NCBI GenBank assembly: GCA_039807745.1
Contig: JBDHRV010000109.1
Span: forward strand, 1-12,089
From: JAEUMW01 sp039807745
Lineage (GTDB): Bacteria; Pseudomonadota; Gammaproteobacteria; Burkholderiales; JAEUMW01
Length of the DNA stretch: 12,089 nucleotides
Reading direction: 5' to 3'
This document shows positions 1 through 5,958 of this stretch, in pieces; positions within the stretch are counted from its first letter, which is position 1; every line of letters starts with the position of its first letter. A program made the position numbers and the translations under genes. Under the pieces are notes generated by a model. That model was given only the letters and a program-made list of their open reading frames with translations. It searched no databases and had not been told where the DNA came from.

Positions 1-350
1 TCCCGGAGCTCGTCGTCGACCACCGATTCGATGCCGTAAGCCGCACCGAGCGGGGGGATGGCGCCCAGCGCGCAATCCTTGAACACGGTGCCGAGCTCCG
101 GCTCGGTCGCGAGCCCCATGGTGCGCCCGAGCTGCTCACGCAAGGCGCCCAGATGCACCCGGCGGTCCGCGGGCACGACGGCCATCACGTAGCCCGTCTC
201 GTCTTCGAGGACCACCGCCTTGGCCATCTGGTGGGCCGGGATGTGGGCGGCGCTGGCGCTGCGCAGGCTGGTCATGGCTTTCGGGTGCGGCAGCACCTCG
301 AAGGGAACCTGCATGTATCTCAGATAGTTCTCGAGCGTCGTTGCAATCAT
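1..350 (-). CDS. YbaK/EbsC-type aminoacyl-tRNA deacylase (3' part outside window)
   Basis: 116 codons are visible before the gene leaves the left edge, so the stop is missing. The protein matches the YbaK/ProX editing-domain family, which hydrolyses mischarged aminoacyl-tRNA in the cytoplasm. Visible family marks are an N-terminal helix, the segment HPKAMTS at residues 22-28, HIPAHQMAKAVVL at 36-48 with the conserved lysine K44 that contacts substrate in this fold, VMAVVPADRRV around 55-65, a C-x-L-GAIPPLG segment near 93-102, and a trailing VVDDEL. ATG at 350 is supported by GGAGGT six bases upstream. It lies 62 bases downstream of the DUF123 gene on the same strand, so the two may be co-transcribed. 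Substrate specificity cannot be told from this sequence. Family assignment is firm. Confidence 0.88.
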   Translation of the reverse strand, partial: MIATTLENYLRYMQVPFEVLPHPKAMTSLRSASAAHIPAHQMAKAVVLEDETGYVMAVVPADRRVHLGALREQLGRTMGLATEPELGTVFKDCALGAIPPLGAAYGIESVVDDELR

Positions 351-412
351 GGCGACCTCCGATTCGTGAGTCCTGGACTTTCAATATAGACCACGAACGT
401 CGCGTCGGCTGG

Positions 413-754
413 TTACAGGCGCTTCAGGTGGCTCCCGCAGCCGGCACGGCAATCACTGGCGCCGAAGCGTGGTACGACGATCTCCCCGGCGGTCCCGCGA
501 TTGACGGCGCATTCCGGCTCCTCGAAGCGCAGGACGTCCACGATCCGGACTCCCGGCGCGTTGAGGAGATAGTCGATGTGCCAGCGCAAGGTCTTCGCGC
601 GCGCGAGGTGCCTTGCGATGCGTGCTTCCGGGTTGCGCATCGCGCTGCCGGTGTAGACGTAACGGCCGGCAGGGAATGCGCAAAGGCCGAGTGATCCGAC
701 GGTGATGCGCACGGGCCGCGTGACTTCGATCACGAGCTGGTAGGCAATAGGCAT
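413..754 (-). CDS. DUF123 / GIY-YIG-like nuclease family protein
   Basis: The 113-residue product has the hallmark order of DUF123: FPAGRYVYTGSA at about residues 27-38, RIARHLAR at 44-51, the RWHIDYLL block at 57-64, a PEC motif, and a C-terminal FGASDC followed by SHL. The family is related to GIY-YIG endonucleases, but its cellular role is not established. ATG 754 was chosen because homologues begin right at this point, yet it has no Shine-Dalgarno. An in-frame ATG at 937 is preceded by GGAGGG at about eight bases and would add 61 residues with mixed codon use and several His/Cys. Either start is possible. It lies just upstream of the YbaK-type gene on the same strand. Confidence 0.8.
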   Translation of the reverse strand: MPIAYQLVIEVTRPVRITVGSLGLCAFPAGRYVYTGSAMRNPEARIARHLARAKTLRWHIDYLLNAPGVRIVDVLRFEEPECAVNRGTAGEIVVPRFGASDCRAGCGSHLKRL

Positions 755-911
755 GCAGGTGGCCGCAGTGGAGACCGCACCAGTTTGCACCGCACTGCAG
801 CAAGGGGCATGGTCTTCGTGTGGCGAACGCAATCGGCTGGGCAGCACCCGATGACATATTTGCAACAGGTGCACGGTTGGGCTGACATGGAACACGAAAA
901 AATTAGGAACT

Positions 912-940
912 TTGATTTCATCGATGCTATAAAGCATAAA
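912..940 (+). promoter_or_regulatory. Candidate sigma-70 promoter for the OmpA-family lipoprotein
   Basis: TTGATT at 912-917 and CATAAA at 935-940 are separated by exactly 17 bases in an AT-rich patch. Transcription would begin near 947 and give a leader of about 200 bases that contains the inverted repeats at 967-1056. The hexamers are imperfect. A short palindrome (ATGCT-N4-AGCAT, 924-937) overlaps the -10 region. Confidence 0.35.
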
Positions 941-966
941 CTTCCCTCCGCAACCCTATGATCGGG

Positions 967-1056
967 GGGCGTATCAGGCGAATTCGAGAGCGGCTCATAG
1001 AACAACACTCGAATTCAGGACCGGAGACACGGGTCGGCGTGGGTGATACGCCCACG
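967..1056 (+). repeat. Nested inverted repeats in the lipoprotein leader
   Basis: An outer pair, GGGCGTATCA at 967-976 and TGATACGCCC at 1044-1053, encloses an inner pair, GAATTCGAG at 980-988 and CTCGAATTC at 1008-1016. All four arms are perfect. The right outer arm also takes part in a competing local hairpin, CGTGGG (1038-1043), loop TGATACG, CCCACG (1051-1056). The two foldings exclude each other. No run of T follows, so it does not look like a classical attenuator. It may be a structured 5' leader or a set of operator palindromes. Confidence 0.55.
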
Positions 1057-1155
1057 AAGGATTCGGAATATCCTATCGCGGTCGCTCGCGTCTCGCGCAA
1101 AGTAATGGTCACGCAGCATTCCTCAACGGAACTTACAGGCAATGGGGGAAAGTCC

Positions 1156-1893
1156 ATGAATACCTACCGAATCTTTCTGGCAGCAGGTGTCCTGACGGCG
1201 TTGTCGATCACACCAGGGTGCGCAACCAGGGAATGGGTCCAATCCCAGATGGAACCGGTGGCCTCGCGCGTCGCCCAGAACGACGAGCGCCTGACCAAGG
1301 CCGAGAATCAGCTCGGCAATCTGGGTGGGCGCATGAAGGTGGTCGAGGTCAAGGTCGGCGATTTCGACGGTAAGCTCGCCTCCATCGACGCGCGGGCGCA
1401 GCAGGCGCTCGACACCATGTCCACCGCCAAGCTGGAGCGTCAGGCCGTGGTCGAAGCCGGCGCAACGTTCAAGCCGAATTCGTCGAATCTCGCACCCAGT
1501 TCCAAGAAGGACATCGATGCCATCGTCGCCGAGCTCAAGCGCTCGCCGAACGGCACCGAAGGGGTGAGCTTCATCGTCGCGGGTCACACCGACAATGCGG
1601 GGTCGCATGACTACAACTACGCGCTCGGGCAGAAGCGCGCGAACGCGGTCGCCAACTATCTGGTGGGCCAGAAGCATGTCGACCGGGGCCGCGTGATGCC
1701 GGTCTCCTACGGGGAGACGGCACCTCTGCTCGACAACAGCACGGCCAAGGGGCGCGAGGTGAATCGCCGGGTCGAGATCCTGGTCTATCGGGAAGGTGCG
1801 ACGCCCGCCGTCGCCGCGAACAGTGCGACGACGCAGCCGCTGCAGGAGGCGACGACGACGCCCACGGTCGAGCACGTGTCGCATCGCCAATAG
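1156..1893 (+). CDS. OmpA-family peptidoglycan-binding lipoprotein
   Basis: The product has 245 residues. Residues 1-21 form a signal peptide with a hydrophobic core and end in a lipobox-like TPGC, giving lipidation at Cys22; the -3 position is Thr rather than the usual Leu. Residues 25-95 have heptad character (predicted coiled coil). Residues 98-212 are an OmpA C-terminal domain with HTDNAGS at 144-150, LGQKRANAVANYL at 157-169 and GREVNRRVEI at 199-208; the Asp of the HTD motif and the Arg after Asn are the expected diaminopimelate-binding residues. The Thr/Ala-rich tail is low complexity. The protein should sit in the outer membrane and tether it to peptidoglycan. ATG 1156 has a GGGGGA ribosome site and directly precedes the signal peptide. 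The reading frame is open upstream to 958 but that would bury the signal peptide. A strong terminator follows. Confidence 0.92.
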   Translation: MNTYRIFLAAGVLTALSITPGCATREWVQSQMEPVASRVAQNDERLTKAENQLGNLGGRMKVVEVKVGDFDGKLASIDARAQQALDTMSTAKLERQAVVEAGATFKPNSSNLAPSSKKDIDAIVAELKRSPNGTEGVSFIVAGHTDNAGSHDYNYALGQKRANAVANYLVGQKHVDRGRVMPVSYGETAPLLDNSTAKGREVNRRVEILVYREGATPAVAANSATTQPLQEATTTPTVEHVSHRQ

Positions 1894-1926
1894 CGCATCC
1901 AGTTCTTTTTTCCTGGGGTTCAAGGG

Positions 1927-1949
1927 AAGGGGGCTTTGCCCCCTTTTTT
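1927..1949 (+). terminator. Rho-independent terminator after the lipoprotein gene
   Basis: A perfect 8-bp stem AAGGGGGC / GCCCCCTT with a TTT loop (1935-1937) is followed by further Ts up to 1949. It lies 34 bases after the lipoprotein stop and well before the acuI ribosome site, so it separates the two transcription units. Confidence 0.93.
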
Positions 1950-2024
1950 CTCGTTGCTCGACTCGCACTCTGCGCCCACCCATACTTTTGGCTACTTCGA
2001 ACCACGGAGACACTGGAGACGACG

Positions 2025-3008
2025 ATGTTCAAGGGCATCCTCATTACGCAAACCGACGCGACCCGCGAAGCGAAGGTCACGGAGATCGACGACGGGCAGT
2101 TGCCGGAAGGCGACGTTACCGTGCGGGTCGCCTACTCGACCCTCAACTACAAGGACGGGCTCGCCCTCACCGGCAAGTCGCCGGTCGTGCGCAAGTATCC
2201 GATGGTGCCCGGCATCGACTTCGCAGGTGCCGTCGAAGCGAGCACTCATCCGGAGTGGAAGCCGGGCGACCGGGTCGTGCTGAACGGCTGGGGTGTGGGA
2301 GAGGGACACTGGGGCGGGCTCGCGCAGAAGGCGCGCGTGAAGGGCGACTGGCTGGTGCCCTTGCCGGCGGCGTTCTCCGGGAAGCAGGCGATGGCGATCG
2401 GCACCGCCGGCTACACCGCGATGCTGTGCGTGCTGGCGCTGGAGAAACACGGTGTGAATCCGGCCGACGGCGAGATTCTGGTGACCGGCGCCGGCGGCGG
2501 CGTGGGCGGTGTCGCGGTCGCCGTGCTGGCGAAGCTGGGATTCACGGTGGTGGCGTCCACGGGCCGGCCGCAGGAAGCCGAGTACCTGAAGGCCTTGGGC
2601 GCCGCCGAGATCATCGACCGTGCCCAGCTCTCCGCTGCCGGCAAGCCGCTACAGAAGGAGCGCTGGGCAGCCGCGGTGGACGCGGTGGGCAGCCACACGC
2701 TCGCCAACGTCTGCGCCAGCACGAAATATCGCGGCGCGGTCGCAGCGTGCGGGCTGGCGCAGGGGATGGACTTTCCTGCGACCGTCGCGCCCTTCATCCT
2801 GCGCGGTGTCACGCTGTACGGGATCGACAGCGTGATGTGCCCGAAGCCGCTGCGCCTGGAGGCGTGGTCGCGGCTCGCGCGCGACCTCGATCCAAAGAAG
2901 ATCGACACGCTCACCCACGAGATCACCCTGCAGGACGCGATTGCGACGGGAGCCGACATCCTCGCCGGCAAGGTGCGGGGCCGGGTCGTGGTCGATGTGA
3001 ATCGCTGA
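2025..3008 (+). CDS. acuI: Acrylyl-CoA reductase-like oxidoreductase (AcuI/YhdH family)
   Basis: The 327-residue product is a zinc-independent medium-chain dehydrogenase/reductase of the YhdH/YhfP/AcuI type. Members reduce acryloyl-CoA to propionyl-CoA with NADPH, which serves DMSP or 3-hydroxypropionate use or detoxifies acryloyl-CoA. Visible marks are STLNYKDGLAL at 38-48, PMVPGIDFAG at 59-68, the dinucleotide motif TGAGGGVGGVAV at 154-165, an STGR at 178-181 expected to hold the NADPH 2'-phosphate, and a C-terminal KVRGRVVVDVN. No zinc-binding cysteine cluster is present. Length is as usual for the family. ATG 2025 follows GGAGAC eight bases upstream. It stands alone after the terminator at 1927-1949, and the next gene is convergent. 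Substrate preference for acryloyl-CoA over other enoyl compounds is inferred from family similarity only. Confidence 0.92.
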   Translation: MFKGILITQTDATREAKVTEIDDGQLPEGDVTVRVAYSTLNYKDGLALTGKSPVVRKYPMVPGIDFAGAVEASTHPEWKPGDRVVLNGWGVGEGHWGGLAQKARVKGDWLVPLPAAFSGKQAMAIGTAGYTAMLCVLALEKHGVNPADGEILVTGAGGGVGGVAVAVLAKLGFTVVASTGRPQEAEYLKALGAAEIIDRAQLSAAGKPLQKERWAAAVDAVGSHTLANVCASTKYRGAVAACGLAQGMDFPATVAPFILRGVTLYGIDSVMCPKPLRLEAWSRLARDLDPKKIDTLTHEITLQDAIATGADILAGKVRGRVVVDVNR

Positions 3009-3034
3009 GGAAGGTCTACGGTTGCGGCGGTCGA

Positions 3035-3069
3035 GCGCGGCGAGCCCAAGAATGCCAAGGCCGCCGCGC
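3035..3069. terminator. GC-rich hairpin between convergent genes (possible bidirectional terminator)
   Basis: GCGCGGCG (3035-3042) pairs with CGCCGCGC (3062-3069), extended inward past one bulged A by GCC (3044-3046) with GGC (3059-3061), leaving a 12-base loop. It lies in the 74-base gap between the acuI stop and the DUF454 stop. There is no T tract on either strand, so termination is inferred from position and stem strength only. Confidence 0.4.
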
Positions 3070-3082
3070 CTTGAGCGGGCCC

Positions 3083-3550
3083 TTAGAGATTCGCGGGAGG
3101 CGGCCCCTGCCGGTCTTCGTCACCAATGCCGGCCCAGTCGATCTCCTCGGACCTCGTCGCCACGTACGCAGCGATCGCGCAGACAGCGCAAGCCCACGCT
3201 GTCAGTGCACCGCCTGACAGATTCGCGATCCATGCGCCCGTCGCGAGATTGGTCGACATTCCCCCGATCGCGAACAGCTTGACCTTGCGGCTGATCACCC
3301 GGTGTTCGACCCAGTTGCGCAGATCGCGGCCGATGCGGGGATACGCGAACATGCGTTCGGCAAGCTCCGGCGCGCTCTTCGCGAAGCAGTAGGCGGCCAC
3401 CATCCAGATTTCCGTGGTCGGTACCAGCGGCAGGATCAGCCCCATCGCGCCGAGCGCGAAGAACGTCGTGCCGAGCGCCTTCAGGGCTGCGATCCGCGGG
3501 TCGAATCGTGCTGGCCAGGTCTGCCACGACGCTTTTGCAGCCGCGCTCAT
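3083..3550 (-). CDS. DUF454 (YbaN-like) inner-membrane protein
   Basis: The 155-residue product carries the DUF454 signature: a first hydrophobic segment at about 25-42 ending in LILPLVPTTEIW (38-49), AAYCFAKSAPEL (52-63), a basic stretch with WVEHRVISRKVKLFAI (80-95), and two more hydrophobic segments at about 92-111 and 114-131. It should be a small polytopic inner-membrane protein. The family role is not established, although YbaN-type genes often sit near heme- or respiration-related genes. Its ATG at 3550 overlaps the globin stop as ATGA, so translation of the two is probably coupled. The polar C-terminal tail (133-155) is rich in acidic residues and Pro. It is the last gene of the predicted sigma-54 operon. 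Confidence 0.85.
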   Translation of the reverse strand: MSAAAKASWQTWPARFDPRIAALKALGTTFFALGAMGLILPLVPTTEIWMVAAYCFAKSAPELAERMFAYPRIGRDLRNWVEHRVISRKVKLFAIGGMSTNLATGAWIANLSGGALTAWACAVCAIAAYVATRSEEIDWAGIGDEDRQGPPPANL

Positions 3551-3975
3551 CTTTCGTTCCCGCTTTTTCCGATAGCGCGCGCCGCGCCTTCGAGCGCGCG
3601 CAGCACTTGCTGTTGGTATGCAATCCAGGCGTCGCGATCGGCCCGGGTGAAACCGGTGCCGAGCAGGCGCTGCAGCGTCCACAGGGCGGCCGACATGATG
3701 ACGGCCTGATGGCGGTAACCGATCGTCCGCCCTTTGCACCGTTGCGCGATATCGCGCAGCAGTGCCGATGTCCGATCGTCGCGGAATCCCGCACAGGCGA
3801 GGCGATGCACGCGGGCGAGCGCTCGGCGATGGTGTCCGCCGGTTTTGCCGAACAGGGGCGACAGTGACGGATCGAGCTCCGACAGCCGCGCCAGGAAGAG
3901 CTTCGCCGGCGCATCCGCGGTCGCCTTCACGCGCGCGAGCGACCAAGCGACGAGATCGGAGTGCGCCAAGTCCAT
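3547..3975 (-). CDS. Single-domain globin-like protein lacking the proximal histidine
   Basis: The 142-residue product aligns by eye end to end with bacterial single-domain haemoglobins of the Vitreoscilla/flavohaemoglobin type. LVAWSLARVKATADAPAKLF is helix A-B, SELDPSLSPLF at 32-42 gives the CD1 Phe at 42, MSAALWTLQRLLGTGFT at 94-110 is helix G, and DAWIAYQQQVL at 115-125 is helix H. The F-helix segment, which in relatives reads (A)-x-R/K-H, here reads IAQRCKG, so residue 80 is Cys (codon TGC) where the heme-ligating His F8 belongs. Ungapped spacing to the later RHQ (relatives: EHY) supports this placement. His49 falls at or near distal position E7. Heme binding may be lost, thiolate-based or through His49. 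ATG 3975 has AGAGGA as ribosome site. The gene starts 51 bases after the 98-aa gene and overlaps DUF454. Confidence 0.82.
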   Translation of the reverse strand: MDLAHSDLVAWSLARVKATADAPAKLFLARLSELDPSLSPLFGKTGGHHRRALARVHRLACAGFRDDRTSALLRDIAQRCKGRTIGYRHQAVIMSAALWTLQRLLGTGFTRADRDAWIAYQQQVLRALEGAARAIGKSGNER

Positions 3976-4026
3976 GAGTGTCCTCTGTCCAGGGTGGGTT
4001 GGGGTCGCAAGCGCGGCGTCGGCCGG

Positions 4027-4323
4027 CTACGGCTCACACACCTTCGCGGACGGTGCGGATTCGACGGTCGCACGTGTCTGGTGCACGGGAGCGTGTGCCG
4101 CTGCTTTGAGCTCGGGCACCATGGCACCGGCGAACCAGACGCCGAATGCGGAGCCGCACAGGACGGCCAGACTCAGCACGACTTGGCGCGTCACAGTGAG
4201 CGAGCGTGCGAGGGCGCGATCCTCGTCGCGACCCAGTTCCACCGGAATTTGCAGCGGATCCCGGGTGCGCCGAACGCAGCGACTCGGCAGTGGCGTTGCA
4301 CGTGGGATGTCGGACGAACTCAT
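4027..4323 (-). CDS. Small single-pass membrane protein of unknown function
   Basis: The 98-residue product is not recognised. Residues 1-46 are polar and basic (seven Arg in the first 40), residues 48-70 form one hydrophobic segment (VVLSLAVLCGSAFGVWFAG and on), and residues 71-98 form a short Ala-rich tail ending in a Cys. The positive N-terminus predicts an N-in topology with the tail in the periplasm. ATG 4323 has an excellent GGAGGAG eight bases upstream, so longer readings starting at 4485 are not used. It is the first gene behind the -24/-12 promoter at 4388-4403, with an expected leader of about 55 bases, and is followed after 51 bases by the globin gene. High confidence that it is a gene, none for function. 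Confidence 0.8.
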   Translation of the reverse strand: MSSSDIPRATPLPSRCVRRTRDPLQIPVELGRDEDRALARSLTVTRQVVLSLAVLCGSAFGVWFAGAMVPELKAAAHAPVHQTRATVESAPSAKVCEP

Positions 4324-4387
4324 GATGCTCACTCCTCCAGAATGTCTCGCAGCTTCTTCCACGCGTCTCGCGTTCGACCGTTTCCTT

Positions 4388-4403
4388 GGCAGTTGCCGTG
4401 CCA
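4388..4403 (-). promoter_or_regulatory. Sigma-54 (-24/-12) promoter
   Basis: Read on the minus strand the element is TGGCACGGCAACTGCC, matching TGGCACG-N4-TTGC-A/T with the GG and GC dinucleotides at exact spacing and mismatches only at two less critical positions. The sequence lies outside any gene. Transcription should start near 4377-4379, about 55 bases before ATG 4323. A sigma-54 activator gene ends 160 bases upstream, and two palindromes suitable as activator sites lie in between. Confidence 0.8.
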
Positions 4404-4467
4404 GAGACGTTTTCCTCATTTGGTTCAACCTGTTAGCTCTATTTTTCGAGCCCGAGAGCGGGCGGTG

Positions 4468-4489
4468 ACTGTTGGCCCAGCCCAACAGT
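4468..4489. promoter_or_regulatory. Upstream activator palindrome, site A
   Basis: ACTGTTGG (4468-4475) and CCAACAGT (4482-4489) form a perfect 8-bp inverted repeat around CCCAGC. Its centre lies about 100 bases upstream of the predicted sigma-54 start. The right arm also forms CCAACAGTTGG (4482-4492), giving an overlapping third half-site. It shares TGTTGG-N6-CCAACA with site B. It probably binds the GlrR-like regulator encoded next door. Confidence 0.68.
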
Positions 4490-4537
4490 TGGCCTCCCGT
4501 ACCGATGCAAGTGCTTGATTAAGTGGAGTTACAGCGG

Positions 4538-4555
4538 TGTTGGCGCAAGCCAACA
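4538..4555. promoter_or_regulatory. Upstream activator palindrome, site B
   Basis: TGTTGGC (4538-4544) and GCCAACA (4549-4555) flank GCAA. The core TGTTGG-N6-CCAACA is identical to site A, 68 bases away centre to centre, and about 170 bases upstream of the predicted start. It sits just after the regulator's stop codon. It could fold as an RNA hairpin, but no T run follows on either strand, so a protein-binding role is preferred. Confidence 0.65.
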
Positions 4556-4563
4556 GAGTCGGC

Positions 4564-5937
4564 TTACTCGACCGACGACTTGAACTGGCCGGGGTCGAGT
4601 TCGTGGCGAGCGAGCAGAGAGTAGAAGTCGCTGCGGTTTCGTTTGGCGAGCCGCGCGGCTTGAGACACGTTGCCGCGGGTCATCTTGAGGAGTTGCACCA
4701 GGTAGTCGCGCTCGAAGCGGCGCTTCGCTTCGTCGAGGGAGGACAGGTTCGCGGCCGCCTGCTGCAGCGCGCGCTGGACCAGCGATGCGGGCACCAGCGG
4801 TGTCACCGAGAGCGCGACCGTCTGCTCCACCACGTTGAAGAGCTGGCGCACGTTTCCCGGCCACGATGCGCAGAGCATGAGCTCGAGCGCGTCGGGCGCC
4901 AGAGAGGCAACATCCTTTCCGTACCGCTCGGCGAGCTGTTGCAGAAAATGACTGGCGAGGAGAGGAATGTCCTCACGCCGCTGCGCAAGCGGCGGGAGCG
5001 AGAGCGACACGACGTTCAGGCGGTAGTACAGGTCCTCGCGGAAGCGCCCCGCCTTCATCTCGTCCTGTAGATTGCGATGGGACGCCGACACCACGCGCAC
5101 ATCGATCGGCACGCTCGTCACCGCACCGACCGGACGGACCTGCCGCTCCTGCAGCACGCGCAGGAGCTTGACCTGTAGCGCGAGCGGCATGTCCCCGATC
5201 TCGTCCAGGAACAGCGTGCCGCCGTTGGCCGCCTGGAACAGACCCTTGTGGTCGCGCACGGCGCCGGTGAAAGCGCCCTTCACGTAACCGAACAATTCCG
5301 ATTCGAGCAGCGGCTCCGGGATCGCGCCGCAATTGACGGCGACGAACTCCCGTTCGCCGCGGCGGCTGGCGCGGTGGATCGCGCGCGCCAGGAGCTCCTT
5401 GCCGGTGCCGCTCTCGCCGTGGATGAACACGCTCGCGTCGGTGGTCGACACCATCTTCGCCTGCTGCAGCACTTCCTCCATCGCGGGGCTGCGGGTCACG
5501 ATCTCGTCGCGCCACGCGCGCTCGGGCGATGCCGCGAGCGTCGCGGTCGCTGATCCGCTCACCCGCAGCGCGCGCTCCACCTCCCCGAGCAGCGTGCGCG
5601 CCTCGAACGGTTTGGTCAGGAAGCCGAACACGCCGCGCGTCGTGGCGGCGACCGCGTCGGGTATCGTGCCGTGCGCGGTGAGGATGATGACCGGCAATGA
5701 CGGATAGTCCCGGTGGATGGCCTCGAACAGAGCGAGGCCATCCATGCCGCTCATCTGCAGGTCGGTGAGCACGACGTTCGGGAGCTTCATCGCGATGAGC
5801 CCGAGCGCCCGTTCACCGCTCTCGGCGGCGACGACGCCGTAGCCTTCCTCGCGCAGGCGCAGCGAGATGAGCCGCAGCAGGGGCGCGTCGTCGTCGACGA
5901 CCAGGATCGTGCCCTTCGTCTCGCGCGTATCGCTCAC
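4564..5937 (-). CDS. glrR: GlrR/QseF-like sigma-54-dependent response regulator
   Basis: The 457-residue product has three domains. The receiver (about 8-125) has acidic D15-D17, phospho-acceptor D59, T87 and K109. The AAA+ sigma-54 activation domain (about 146-375) has Walker A GESGTGKE (174-181), the sigma-54 contact loop GAFTGA (221-226), Walker B TLFLDEIGD (241-249), arginine-finger region FREDLYYRLNV (299-309) and WPGNVRQL (359-366). A Fis-type helix-turn-helix lies at 413-446. All catalytic residues are intact. Blocks such as PVIILTAHGTIPDAVAAT resemble Escherichia coli GlrR more than NtrC. The start is GTG 5937, 21 bases after the CheY-like gene stop; the ribosome site is weak, so translation may depend on the upstream gene. 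Expected job: activation of the sigma-54 promoter at 4388-4403 after phosphorylation by the upstream kinase. The kinase is unlike GlrK, so the stimulus probably differs from E. coli. Confidence 0.93.
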   Translation of the reverse strand: MSDTRETKGTILVVDDDAPLLRLISLRLREEGYGVVAAESGERALGLIAMKLPNVVLTDLQMSGMDGLALFEAIHRDYPSLPVIILTAHGTIPDAVAATTRGVFGFLTKPFEARTLLGEVERALRVSGSATATLAASPERAWRDEIVTRSPAMEEVLQQAKMVSTTDASVFIHGESGTGKELLARAIHRASRRGEREFVAVNCGAIPEPLLESELFGYVKGAFTGAVRDHKGLFQAANGGTLFLDEIGDMPLALQVKLLRVLQERQVRPVGAVTSVPIDVRVVSASHRNLQDEMKAGRFREDLYYRLNVVSLSLPPLAQRREDIPLLASHFLQQLAERYGKDVASLAPDALELMLCASWPGNVRQLFNVVEQTVALSVTPLVPASLVQRALQQAAANLSSLDEAKRRFERDYLVQLLKMTRGNVSQAARLAKRNRSDFYSLLARHELDPGQFKSSVE

Positions 5938-5958
5938 GATGGCATGCCTGCCGGCGCG

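Larger units (their letters stand above)
755..1155. other. Divergent intergenic spacer (401 bases)
   Basis: No confident gene lies between the DUF123 ATG at 754 and the lipoprotein ATG at 1156. The stretch at about 890-945 is clearly more AT-rich than its surroundings and holds a promoter candidate for the plus strand. Bases 967-1056 hold nested inverted repeats (separate entry). The part at 755-937 could instead be an N-terminal extension of the DUF123 protein, and 958-1155 is open in frame with the lipoprotein but has no lipoprotein-like signal upstream of 1156. Confidence 0.5.

Noticed and set aside
958..1155. Upstream extension of the lipoprotein frame
   Set aside because: It would bury the signal peptide and Cys22 lipobox. 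ATG 1156 has a good ribosome site. The stretch is better explained as a leader with inverted repeats.
3009..3068. Read-through of the acuI stop into an in-frame 19-codon tail rich in Lys and Ala ending at a second stop
   Set aside because: The protein already ends at the normal family C-terminus, and the tail overlaps a GC hairpin, so it is most likely chance.
1796..3217. A 473-codon plus-strand frame across the lipoprotein end and acuI
   Set aside because: It crosses a strong terminator and is an Arg-rich out-of-frame shadow of the acuI gene, whose own frame has clear family motifs.
4324..4485. Longer start for the 98-aa membrane protein
   Set aside because: It would place the sigma-54 promoter inside the coding region. 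ATG 4323 has a near-ideal ribosome site and the extra residues look random.
4468..4555. The two palindromes as terminators of the regulator gene
   Set aside because: Neither is followed by a T run on either strand, and the two share the same core and spacing, which suits protein binding better. A minor termination effect is not excluded.
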